A stretch of DNA of 64,000 nt, from positions 21,915 to 85,914 of the forward strand of contig PVBG01000024.1 of the NCBI GenBank assembly GCA_002968845.1, written 5' to 3'. The notes below the pieces were generated by a model that worked only from the letters and a program-made list of their open reading frames with translations, did no database searches and was not told the DNA's origin. The DNA comes from Neorhizobium tomejilense (GTDB lineage: Bacteria; Pseudomonadota; Alphaproteobacteria; Rhizobiales; Rhizobiaceae). Below, one piece after another: positions 7,214 to 15,143 of this stretch. Position numbers and translations under genes: made by a program. The first letter of the stretch is position 1. Each line of letters starts with the position of its first letter.

Positions 7214-7831
7214 TTGTCGCAGCCATCATGCATCATTCTGGGCGGTCCCAACGGGTCCGGCAAGTCCTCTGCGTATGCCAAGCTGAAGCTCGAGGGCGTC
7301 TGGATCAACGCTGACGAGCTCGCGAAAGAGCTGACCGGAACCAGCGATGGTCGGGCGGCTGCGATGGCAGCGGGGAGGGCGGCTATTCTCCAGATCCGGG
7401 AGATGATCGATACCCGGCAATCATTCATTTTCGAAACCACGCTGAGCAGCCAGCAATCCATCAACATGATGAGGGATGCCCAGGCGGCCGGGTTTTCGGT
7501 CAGCCTGTATTACACGATCCTGGATTCCGTCGAGAGGAACATCGAGCGTGTCAAACAGCGGGTCGAGGCTGGCGGCCACGACATTCCAGACGACGACATC
7601 CGCAGGCGCTACGACGGATCCTTGAGGAAACTCTCTGAGGCTCTCAAGATTGCCGACGAAGCTGTCCTGATCGACAACAGCGGGATCGAGCCGCATGAAA
7701 TGGTCGTTATCAGAAACGGACAAGTTCTGGCCGCCGATCTCGATGAAGCGAGCAGTCTGCATATACAGATCTACACGACCCTTTTCACAGCATACGGCTT
7801 GGTCGGACCTAAGTCGTGGTTCAGGAAGTAG
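7214..7831 (+). CDS. Zeta-toxin family P-loop kinase, 205 aa
   Basis: Starts with TTG 7214 directly after the antitoxin stop (TAATTG). The N-terminus has a Walker A motif GGPNGSGKSS (residues 10-19), followed by NADELA and FIFETTLSS, both typical of the zeta-toxin/UDP-GlcNAc kinase fold, then an Arg-rich lid region (RRRYDGSLRKL). Zeta toxins phosphorylate UDP-sugars and halt wall synthesis when the labile antitoxin is lost, which stabilises plasmids. Family is clear; substrate is not known. A terminator follows at 7840. Confidence 0.85.
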   Translation: MSQPSCIILGGPNGSGKSSAYAKLKLEGVWINADELAKELTGTSDGRAAAMAAGRAAILQIREMIDTRQSFIFETTLSSQQSINMMRDAQAAGFSVSLYYTILDSVERNIERVKQRVEAGGHDIPDDDIRRRYDGSLRKLSEALKIADEAVLIDNSGIEPHEMVVIRNGQVLAADLDEASSLHIQIYTTLFTAYGLVGPKSWFRK

Positions 7832-7839
7832 CTGAATGG

Positions 7840-7870
7840 AAAAAGGCTGCCTCCGGTAGACAGCCTTTTT
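7840..7870 (+). terminator. Rho-independent terminator
   Basis: AAAAAGGCTG (7840-7849) pairs perfectly with CAGCCTTTTT (7861-7870), nine bases after the toxin stop. The symmetrical A and T runs allow action on both strands. Confidence 0.85.
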
Positions 7871-8070
7871 GGTGTCGCGCCACACTTCGACTCCGAACCC
7901 TCGGGATCTTGAACTGCCTTCCACAAGGCTTGCCGTCCGGGAAATCTTCGGGCGTGGGGTCCGTCTCCACTCGTTCATGATGGCCGCCGGCGACGAACGG
8001 CGCAAGAGCATCCCTCCCTCTGCCTATTCCGAAAACATGATGCTATCTTTCCCGAAACGAGGGGGTTTTC

Positions 8071-8802
8071 ATGTTCTGGAAGAAGAAGCAGGAGCAGGAT
8101 CTAAAGGCAGCGGAGGCTGTCGTGGTAGCGGAGCCGATCGAACCAGCGGCGAAGTCAACGCAGGCTGAGCTCGAGGACGCGGCAAAGAGACTGGCGGCCT
8201 CGCTCCGGTCGTACGCGGACGCCTCGTATGCTGCGAAGAAAGCAGTCCCTGACGAAGAGCTGACCGCTGCACACTACAAGGTCCAGATCGCACGGAAGAT
8301 CGCGACCGAAGGCCGGATCGCATATGCGCTCTGTCGCTGTCTCCCCGAGCATATGGCTCACTGGCACGCATGGAGCCAGCGCGACGACTTCATGGACTGG
8401 GTTGGATTCGACGCTACGAACATCACGTCATCTCAAACGACGGAAGAGAGCGGTGGGCGCAGGGTCGTTGTGACCACGAACGATTTCACATTCAGAGATC
8501 GGCAGTACCGTCTCGTTTTCAGGGACAGCGGCCTGTCGTCCGCGCCGGACGATCACGTCTACATCGGAGAGGTCCATTTCTATTCCGGAGATAACCGCGT
8601 CGCGAAGTTCGATGTCACCAAGGATCTCATGAAGGACTATTCTGAGTGGCAGTTCGCGGACCTGACCGGATTTAGGGTTGGCACTTGGATGCAGGAAGTC
8701 CTCGACATGGCTGCGCAGATCGAAGCCAACCAGGAGCAGACGATGAACCGTTTCTCTGACGAACGCGCTCGACAGGCTGCCAACGAAATCGACTTGGGAT
8801 AG
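8071..8802 (+). CDS. Hypothetical protein, 243 aa
   Basis: ATG 8071 with GAGGGGG upstream. Residues 30-75 are Ala-rich helix; the C-terminal two-thirds is mixed beta (VVVTTNDFTFRDRQYRLVFR, DHVYIGEVHFYSGDNRVAKF) ending in a helix. No signal peptide or membrane segment. It is the last GC-rich gene before the AT-rich operon at 9.0 kb. No family recognised. Confidence 0.75.
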   Translation: MFWKKKQEQDLKAAEAVVVAEPIEPAAKSTQAELEDAAKRLAASLRSYADASYAAKKAVPDEELTAAHYKVQIARKIATEGRIAYALCRCLPEHMAHWHAWSQRDDFMDWVGFDATNITSSQTTEESGGRRVVVTTNDFTFRDRQYRLVFRDSGLSSAPDDHVYIGEVHFYSGDNRVAKFDVTKDLMKDYSEWQFADLTGFRVGTWMQEVLDMAAQIEANQEQTMNRFSDERARQAANEIDLG

Positions 8803-8916
8803 CAGCCCTCAGCCTCTATGCTGATCTCCTCGTTCAGATGGATCTCGTCTTCGAACATCTAACAAAGTGATTTACCGGGAATCTTCCTCTTATCCTCTGG
8901 TGAACCTAACATTTGA

Positions 8917-8933
8917 GATGTTGAAGCAACATC
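8917..8933. promoter_or_regulatory. Candidate operator upstream of the RiPP-like operon
   Basis: Perfect inverted repeat GATGTTG-AAG-CAACATC, about 90 bases upstream of the leader-peptide gene in an otherwise empty AT-rich 219-bp gap (8803-9021). AT-rich candidates for a -10 (ATTAATAAT) follow at ~8949. No clear -35 can be assigned. Confidence 0.5.
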
Positions 8934-9021
8934 GTTTTCGTATCCAACATTAATAATCACATTGCTTTCGCCGCTAGAACTTAACACAATGGCTGCGTAG
9001 AAGTCCTAAGGAGATGGAGAA

Positions 9022-9303
9022 ATGTCTAACACTGAAATTGAGCGCTTTGCGGACTCCTGTCGGTCTGATCCAAAAAAGATGTCCATAATAAGTGAAATGA
9101 GCGGAGTGGACGCGGTTTGCAGCTTCGCCAGCGAACTAGGCTACAACATTCCACACGCAGATATGGATCATTTTCTCAAGGGCGTGATCAATCGAGCGCC
9201 AGAGGATGGGAAAAAAGATCTACCAAGAAATACGATTCATTTCGATGAATCGCAGATATTGCGCTTCGCCGCCGTTAGACTTCAAGTTGACACTGATTAC
9301 TGA
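9022..9303 (+). CDS. Nif11-type precursor peptide, 93 aa
   Basis: ATG 9022 with AAGGAG eight bases upstream. Residues 1-55 fit the Nif11 leader pattern: N-terminal helix ending in F-x-x-x-C (IERFADSC), a SDPKKM turn, then AVCSFASELGYNIPHADMDHF, the A-x-x-x-G-Y-x-I helix-turn of the family. The remaining ~38 residues would be the core. It has no Cys and no Gly-Gly cleavage motif, but has Thr, Ser, His, Asn, Asp and Arg (PRNTIHFDESQ). Nif11 leaders recruit RiPP-modifying enzymes. Position directly before a LanM-like gene supports a modified-peptide precursor. Confidence 0.75.
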   Translation: MSNTEIERFADSCRSDPKKMSIISEMSGVDAVCSFASELGYNIPHADMDHFLKGVINRAPEDGKKDLPRNTIHFDESQILRFAAVRLQVDTDY

Positions 9304-9318
9304 CCGCGGCTGTTTTAA

Positions 9319-10617
9319 TTGTATCCGCTGCAGTTTCTAAAAACAGAATCTTTTTCTGAAGCGCGGTCTAGGCTCGCCGATAGGATTCATAGCCAGGTCG
9401 GTTCAGCGAGCCGGAAGTCAAATCAGGACGCTATACTTTGCAATTTTGACCGCGCTCGAGCAGAACTCGCGCAGCGATTGCCGGAACCAGACTTTGAGCG
9501 CTGGCTAATACAAGAGAGTCATAACGGCCAACGGAGACCAGTCCTATGTGAAATAAAGGGCAAGCCATTTATTTACAAACCTAGGTCGCTGCAAATCGAC
9601 CAGGTATGGGGTGAAATTGTTTCCTTCATCGGCGAAATGTTAGGAGATAGGATTTCGCTTGGCCGGGAAATACGATGCTTGAATGGGTATGGATTCGATC
9701 AGATCGTTGGCCCCAAGTATCTGACATCGACACTTATGGCGAGCAGATACTACACTAGGCTTGGATATTTGGCCGGACTGCTATGGATTTTAGGCGGCTC
9801 AGACGCGAATGGCGAAAACGTTATTGCGAATGGAGATTTCCCCACGCTTATTGATGCAGAGTTAGCAGTAGGCCCGAGTGACGATGTGTATGCCAACGAT
9901 ATTGAGGCTGAATTTAACCGACTCGCGATCGCCCCTCGGATCGTGAATACCTTTGGTGGAGCAAGTATTTCAATAGGAGCATCACCCATAAAGTCGGTCC
10001 AGTGCAAGCATGCAAAAGTTGAAGGATGCCCCTGGTGCCATCACGTTCCTCGGCATGGAAATGCCTCCTTCTACTCTGACACGTTCCTTACCGATTTGTC
10101 TCAGGGTTTTAATTCGATACTTACCCATATAGCTAAACATAAGACCTATTTGATTTCGACAAGTTCGCCGATTTCCCGACTAGAAGAAGTTACATGCCGT
10201 GTAACTTTAAGGCCAAGCACTCTATATAGAATATTGATTGATAAATCCTGCGCACATTACGGCAACAGTAAAATCAATAGTCAAATAGAAAATGTTTTGC
10301 ACAAATCTCCATGCCGCCACATACTTAGCAATGAGCATTCAAACTCGCTCGTTGCAGATGAGATGTCGGCTATTGTCGATATCGACGTGCCATATTACAA
10401 AATGGGAGCAAGCTGCAACTCTTTGCAAATCGGATCTAAGCAAAGGATATTCAAGTACTCTCCTTTTGAACGAGCACGTATGCGAATAGCAGATCTGTCG
10501 GAAGGCAGAGCCGAAAAAATCAGTATAAAATGGGAGTCATTTGTGAGGAAGTCACTCGATGTCAGGGGAGAAATAAATGAACTTGGAAGAAATAATCGCG
10601 CCATTACCAATATCTGA
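9319..10617 (+). CDS. Stand-alone LanM-like dehydratase domain (DUF4135), 432 aa
   Basis: TTG 9319, 15 bases after the precursor stop, is the only plausible start. Family hallmarks in order: IYKPRSL (the LanM Lys loop, residues ~84-90); RYYTRLGYLAGLLWILGGSD; GSDANGEN, equivalent to the kinase DxHxxN, with the His replaced by Asn; PTLIDAE (catalytic Asp and Glu kept); CRVTLRPSTLYRILI, the Arg/Thr elimination region; and an E..(x)DIDVPYYK segment. A Cys/His cluster (CKHAKVEGCPWCHH) lies at ~232-245. LanM enzymes phosphorylate and eliminate Ser/Thr, then cyclise through a C-terminal LanC domain; here the protein ends before any LanC zinc site. Inferred role: Ser/Thr phosphorylation or dehydration of the adjacent peptide. 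Confidence 0.7.
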   Translation: MYPLQFLKTESFSEARSRLADRIHSQVGSASRKSNQDAILCNFDRARAELAQRLPEPDFERWLIQESHNGQRRPVLCEIKGKPFIYKPRSLQIDQVWGEIVSFIGEMLGDRISLGREIRCLNGYGFDQIVGPKYLTSTLMASRYYTRLGYLAGLLWILGGSDANGENVIANGDFPTLIDAELAVGPSDDVYANDIEAEFNRLAIAPRIVNTFGGASISIGASPIKSVQCKHAKVEGCPWCHHVPRHGNASFYSDTFLTDLSQGFNSILTHIAKHKTYLISTSSPISRLEEVTCRVTLRPSTLYRILIDKSCAHYGNSKINSQIENVLHKSPCRHILSNEHSNSLVADEMSAIVDIDVPYYKMGASCNSLQIGSKQRIFKYSPFERARMRIADLSEGRAEKISIKWESFVRKSLDVRGEINELGRNNRAITNI

Positions 10618-11830
10618 GTTTTCGCTTCACCTTTCAGACGGCAGAATCCCTCTTTATATCCCGGGAGGACCGTTAAAGTTTCAGAAATTATTCAACAAAT
10701 TGAAGTACTGGGAGTGCATAGAACGAGGAAAACCGGAAGGCGCTGCTACGCCGCGAGCGTCACTGAGCAAATTTCAGTTACCCGTTGCCTATGAGCGAGG
10801 CGCAATAAAGCGCGCTATCAGGTCCGGAAATACGGTCTGCGTAAGTCATATTGATCGCGCCTCGGATTCCTTACGAGCGCTGTGCGTCGAGACTGAGGCA
10901 CTAATTGGTTTTCCCGGCGCCGCATGTGTGCATTGCTACACCTCACCACCCGGAACAGGATATGACTTTTTTCATGTCGATGGCGGCATTGCTATCACAT
11001 TGCAAATCGAAGGAACAAAAGATTGGGAATACGCAGATACGTCTTCGTTGCCTTGGCTGACAAGAGTTGGAGGGTACCGAGAACCTGGCCGACTAGAATG
11101 GTTTGGTGATCCAGGATGGCATCCAAAGGAGGGCACTTTTTCGACCCCTGATGTGATGAAGATACAAAAGCAGACCTTAAAACCCGGAGACTTGTTAGTA
11201 ATGCCCGCAGGCGTGTGGCATCGGGTTAAATCGACAGACCAAACATCTTTGTCTTTAAATCTGAAACTTACTCATACAACGACAATAGACGTCATCATCC
11301 AACTACTTCGAAGTGCCTGTATGGACAATGAACTGTGGCGTAGACCGCTACCATTCACACCCGCAGGTGGTCAAGATTCGTGGACACCAGATGCGGCTGG
11401 TTTATCGTTGTACCACGATTTATTGTTGCAGCTAAAGGACGCAATAGATCAGCTATCACTCGACGCAAACTCGTTTGCGGTGAATTGGGCAAGCGCGTTT
11501 GTGGGCAGCCAAAACGAGATAGTCCCACAGCCAGATTTCACTCTCATAGATAACAATCAGGTTTTTGCGCTTCCTCAATTGGTATCGCCTAGGGTTGTCG
11601 CTCACGGATCACACTCGGCTACCATACTGGGACAAGGTCGAATGCTTTCAATCCGCGGCGAAGGCGTCGCGAACCTCCTTCAATCAATTCTGCGTGCAGG
11701 TCCGTTTGATTTAAGTGCCGCCCTATCATGGTCATCAGCAAGCTCCTTTACGGAAACGGACGTAAGGATCCTTTTAGAGAAACTGGTAAGAGCTGGTTTT
11801 CTGCACGCGAGGCGGAATGTTACACTCTAA
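10577..11830 (+). CDS. JmjC/cupin-type Fe(II)/2-oxoglutarate oxygenase, 417 aa
   Basis: ATG 10577 overlaps the upstream gene by 41 bases and has GGGGAG before it. The core has the iron facial triad of ribosomal-oxygenase-type JmjC proteins: FFHVDGGIAITLQIEG (HxD, ~residues 133-148) and, after GDLLVMPAGVWH, the distal His (~residue 214). The C-terminal ~100 residues end in a winged-helix-like segment (FTETDVRILLEKLVRAGFL), as in YcfD/NO66-type enzymes. These hydroxylate Arg or His side chains of proteins; here the nearest candidate substrate is the operon's peptide. Substrate and reaction are inferred. Confidence 0.75.
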   Translation: MNLEEIIAPLPISEFSLHLSDGRIPLYIPGGPLKFQKLFNKLKYWECIERGKPEGAATPRASLSKFQLPVAYERGAIKRAIRSGNTVCVSHIDRASDSLRALCVETEALIGFPGAACVHCYTSPPGTGYDFFHVDGGIAITLQIEGTKDWEYADTSSLPWLTRVGGYREPGRLEWFGDPGWHPKEGTFSTPDVMKIQKQTLKPGDLLVMPAGVWHRVKSTDQTSLSLNLKLTHTTTIDVIIQLLRSACMDNELWRRPLPFTPAGGQDSWTPDAAGLSLYHDLLLQLKDAIDQLSLDANSFAVNWASAFVGSQNEIVPQPDFTLIDNNQVFALPQLVSPRVVAHGSHSATILGQGRMLSIRGEGVANLLQSILRAGPFDLSAALSWSSASSFTETDVRILLEKLVRAGFLHARRNVTL

Positions 11831-12965
11831 ACCCCCGCGCTATATCGCATTCGAAGAAATAATTTCGCCAATGGATATAGATTTCTTCACGAGGGAAGTA
11901 TTCGGGAAAAGAGATTTTTTGCTTACAAATTCCCGGTGCCCACCGATGGATGAGATAAGCTTTGAGGAGGCGATATGGGCACATGAACAGGGACTCCAAA
12001 ACAGCCTCACGGCTTACCCTTCTTCACTGCAACCATTTCGTCCGCCTCGACGACGCAAGAGCAAAGACCTGTTCAACTGGGCGCTCGAGCGGTATGCGGA
12101 AGGCGACGCGTTGGTTCTTGAGGGCATCGAGAATTTATTGCCTTGGGCGGCGTGTTTAGCTTCAACCACTGCTTTGGGCTTGTTATCCAGGACATCTATA
12201 CACGCAATCGCGATGCCGCCGAACTCTACAGTGGTTAGAGAATATACTGAACCCACAGATCTCATCATTATGCCTACGAATGGTAATATAAATATTACAT
12301 CTAACAATTGCGCCCTTTACAATCTAAGCGCGCTCCAACATGTGCATCAATATCCTTGTATTTACATTTCAGCGTGTAATGCACTTACCATAAATGCTCC
12401 TACACATTCTGTAGTTACTTTTGCGGAAATTGAACCGCTCACCATGCGAGACTACCTATCGGTGTTCGGGACTGTGATGACAGAGTCCTGCGACGATTTT
12501 AGAAAGAGTTCACATCTTGATATGGATCGAACAAAAACTGAATCGGTCATCATTGAAAAGCTTTCACAAAATTCGAAATTCCTTGACACTTGTGTTCGGA
12601 GGACAAAGCTCAAGCTCGTTGATAAGTATAGGCCGCTACCCTTGGGGGGCTTGCGTGACCCCATTACTTTGTCTCCTAATATTAATGCAGATACGATGCT
12701 GAGATTGAGACCAGGAATGCATCTACTACCCGACTTAAATCCTAACGGAGCCTATCTTTACGTCTCGGGACTCGCAAACGTTCCGGAACATGAGGCTCAG
12801 CCAGGGGGACTATTGTTTCCAGGTTCGGTATTCGAATTACTCGAGGGGGTGGCTAGAATGAAACAACCGTTCAGTGCGGATTTTCTATCCGATCAGTTCA
12901 CGATAGAAGCGCGAATTACTTTACTCAAGAAATTATTTTCTGTACGGGCTCTGGAGCTGGCATGA
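11817..12965 (+). CDS. Degenerate JmjC/cupin-like protein, 382 aa
   Basis: ATG 11817 overlaps the preceding stop by 14 bases; the stop overlaps the next start (ATGA). The N-terminus (FEEIISPMDIDFFTREVFGK) matches the opening of the 255-aa paralogue downstream, and the length and C-terminal helix (FLSDQFTIEARITLLKKLF) match the 417-aa paralogue. Where functional paralogues have the HxD iron motif, this protein reads VREYTEPTD, and no distal His stands in a GxxH context. It is likely catalytically dead and may act as a scaffold or peptide-binding partner. Confidence 0.65.
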   Translation: MLHSKPPRYIAFEEIISPMDIDFFTREVFGKRDFLLTNSRCPPMDEISFEEAIWAHEQGLQNSLTAYPSSLQPFRPPRRRKSKDLFNWALERYAEGDALVLEGIENLLPWAACLASTTALGLLSRTSIHAIAMPPNSTVVREYTEPTDLIIMPTNGNINITSNNCALYNLSALQHVHQYPCIYISACNALTINAPTHSVVTFAEIEPLTMRDYLSVFGTVMTESCDDFRKSSHLDMDRTKTESVIIEKLSQNSKFLDTCVRRTKLKLVDKYRPLPLGGLRDPITLSPNINADTMLRLRPGMHLLPDLNPNGAYLYVSGLANVPEHEAQPGGLLFPGSVFELLEGVARMKQPFSADFLSDQFTIEARITLLKKLFSVRALELA

Positions 12966-13729
12966 AGAGGCAGTCTTACTCCGCTCTTGATCAAATTATT
13001 GCACCTGTAAGTCGCGACGTTTTCTTTAGCGAATACTTTGAAGCTAGGACACTACATAGGTCTCTCGGCCATTTTCCGTTCTCTATATCAGAGGGGGATG
13101 CCTCTAAGCTGCTAGAATCCGCCATCACACTGGACTCAAGAAACGTGCGCGCAAACCAAGGGGGTGTTGTTTTGCGCCCCCCGAACGATATCGATTCAGA
13201 AATATTCGCATGGGCTATCAAAGTTTATCAAAGTGGAGCAACAATAATTATTAATAAGATCGAGACACTTGATTTACGAATATTACAATTTTCCAAAGAC
13301 ATTGCGTCAGATTTCCAAGGAAGAGCGCATATTACTCTGTTCTGGACACCTGCCTTAGCACAAGGTTTCGCTCCTCATTTCGACACACTCGACGTATTCG
13401 TACTGCAATTATTTGGTGAGAAGAATTGGAGCATTGGGCCGAGTCCGGTTTACTTGCCGACCAGAAGACAGGGCTATTTGGTTGATCTTGGTATAGCTCC
13501 CATTCCCAAAGAGAATTTCAGCTTAAGAAGAGGGGATAGCTTCTATATACCTAGAGGTGTTGTGCATTGGGCGCAAACTTCTGAGACGTCCTCGATTCAC
13601 TTGTCTGTCGAAATCGAAACAGTAAGTCGCGGGGCAGTTCTATCCAATGAGCTCAAGTGCAATGAAGTCACCAGAAGATTGTCTTCCGGATGGCCTGCAG
13701 CAGGAGATATATTTCTCAAAAACTCTTGA
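12962..13729 (+). CDS. JmjC/cupin-type oxygenase, short form, 255 aa
   Basis: ATG 12962 overlaps the previous stop by four bases. Contains APHFDTLDVFVLQLFGEKNW (HxD iron motif and GxKxW, ~residues 138-157) and DSFYIPRGVVHWAQ (distal His, ~200), so the iron site is intact. It lacks the C-terminal winged-helix region of the 417-aa protein. Last gene of the operon; about 170 bp of AT-rich DNA without an obvious terminator follows. Probably a second hydroxylase for the same peptide. Confidence 0.75.
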   Translation: MKRQSYSALDQIIAPVSRDVFFSEYFEARTLHRSLGHFPFSISEGDASKLLESAITLDSRNVRANQGGVVLRPPNDIDSEIFAWAIKVYQSGATIIINKIETLDLRILQFSKDIASDFQGRAHITLFWTPALAQGFAPHFDTLDVFVLQLFGEKNWSIGPSPVYLPTRRQGYLVDLGIAPIPKENFSLRRGDSFYIPRGVVHWAQTSETSSIHLSVEIETVSRGAVLSNELKCNEVTRRLSSGWPAAGDIFLKNS

Positions 13730-13899
13730 AGCTTCGATTAATGGATGAAATTCATTTATTTTTTCACTTCCGATAAGGAAGCATATCGGCACTCAGGGGG
13801 TCGAAAACTCGTATGGGCGATTGGTAGCGAAGGCGCTATAAGTTCACTATCGAGCCAAAAGCCCAGGGTTTTCGTGGACTTTTCGCCACTGGGGGAAGC

Positions 13900-14451
13900 A
13901 TGGGGACGTTAAAGGGGAAGTTCCTGCGGTCATTCGGGCTGCACGAACGAGCGAACAAGGCAGATGCCGAGGGCGAGGAGGGCCGCCTTCTAGCCGCGGA
14001 GCATCGGAAGCCTGAAAACAAGCGGCCACGCAAGGTCACGTATCACGAAATCATGGAAGACCTCGCGACGGGGGAGCCGGGAAGTTTCCTCGATCGGAAG
14101 ATTCAGTCCCTGATGGCCTTTGATCTATGGCCGCCTCAATCAATGACCGAGACCTTCGACAAGGTTCGGGCGAGCGGTCAGGACAATGCCTGGACGACAT
14201 CGGTGCCTGGGATCTCGAAGCTCATAATGGTCTCCCATACGCAGATCTATCGCACGATCAACATCCAGTTCGGCCCGGCGCGGGCTACATTCGCTCTCGA
14301 TGGCGTTCGCTACAGGGTGCAGGGCAAGACCCCAGCCATGGCGCTCATGGCAGTTCATTTGACTGCAAATCGGATCCGCCACCCGGCTGACGACGGAACG
14401 ACCGGGCTCGGGCCTCGCGTCGAAGTTCTCGGAGAATACGAAGAGCAATGA
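13900..14451 (+). CDS. Hypothetical protein, 183 aa
   Basis: ATG 13900 with GGGGGAAG upstream. The basic N-terminus (residues 1-48) is followed by a mixed domain with alternating beta segments (QIYRTINIQFGPARATFAL, VRYRVQGK). GC returns to the plasmid norm here, marking the right border of the AT-rich operon. Its stop TGA lies inside ATGA, but the next gene is in another frame. No family recognised. Confidence 0.7.
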   Translation: MGTLKGKFLRSFGLHERANKADAEGEEGRLLAAEHRKPENKRPRKVTYHEIMEDLATGEPGSFLDRKIQSLMAFDLWPPQSMTETFDKVRASGQDNAWTTSVPGISKLIMVSHTQIYRTINIQFGPARATFALDGVRYRVQGKTPAMALMAVHLTANRIRHPADDGTTGLGPRVEVLGEYEEQ

Positions 14452-14485
14452 CGCTGGTAAAACTTCATCTCCTCAATCTGGTACG

Positions 14486-15106
14486 TTGGGAGAGCTGCTC
14501 ACGGTGGCCAAGCTCAACACGCTCGGACTGGCCGCTTACACGAGTCCTGAAGGCGCACCTGGTCACGATGTGATCGTTGTCGTCGATGGGCAGCCACGTT
14601 CAATTGAAGTGAAAACCCGACAATTCCTGCGGCGGGCGACCGAGATCACCCGCTGGCCTGTCGAGATGGACAAGAAGGGGGATGCCGACTTCTTCATCTT
14701 CATCGAGCTCGATCTGAGGACGATGGCACCGACGTTCTACGTCCTGACGAACGAGCAGGCTCGCGCGGTACATAGGAGCTATCTCGGCGGAGGGAACTGC
14801 TATCCCCCGGAGGTACGGAAAATGATACAGCCGAACGATTTCTCGGCGCTGAGGTCGGATGTTCAAATGAAGCCATCAGAAGAGATCAGGAAGCTCGCCG
14901 TCGAGCATGGCATTACCGGAGACCCCGCGTTCATCGATGTCTGGGCTGACAAGATCTCGGAGTTGTCAGGTGAAACGGGCGATACCTCTGATGAGATCGA
15001 GCAGCTTCTGATCAACATGAGGCGTGCGAACAAGATCGATCCGGCTGTCGCTCGATCTCTCTTTCATCGCTACATGACTACAGAGAAGTATCCGGGGATC
15101 CGTTGA
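14486..15106 (+). CDS. Restriction-nuclease-fold-like protein, 206 aa
   Basis: No ATG fits the N-terminus; TTG 14486 is the best start and leaves MGELLTVAKLNTLGLAAYTS. The N-terminal 80 residues have the order seen in PD-(D/E)XK-like proteins: GE..(x)AKL, G..DVIVVVDGQ, SIEVKTRQ (candidate D...E-x-K). The C-terminal half is helical. A nuclease-like fold is likely; target and activity are unknown. Part of a plus-strand row (13.9-16.8 kb) that could be a defence-type group, but this is only a possibility. Confidence 0.6.
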   Translation: MGELLTVAKLNTLGLAAYTSPEGAPGHDVIVVVDGQPRSIEVKTRQFLRRATEITRWPVEMDKKGDADFFIFIELDLRTMAPTFYVLTNEQARAVHRSYLGGGNCYPPEVRKMIQPNDFSALRSDVQMKPSEEIRKLAVEHGITGDPAFIDVWADKISELSGETGDTSDEIEQLLINMRRANKIDPAVARSLFHRYMTTEKYPGIR

Positions 15107-15143
15107 TGAAAGCAGTTTTGACGCTGAGAAGGACAAGGCCGAG

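Noticed and set aside
6297..7229. 310-codon minus-strand frame
   Set aside because: Covers the antitoxin, the 83-aa and the 78-aa genes on the opposite strand; its N-terminal half is unnatural and it has no ribosome-binding site.
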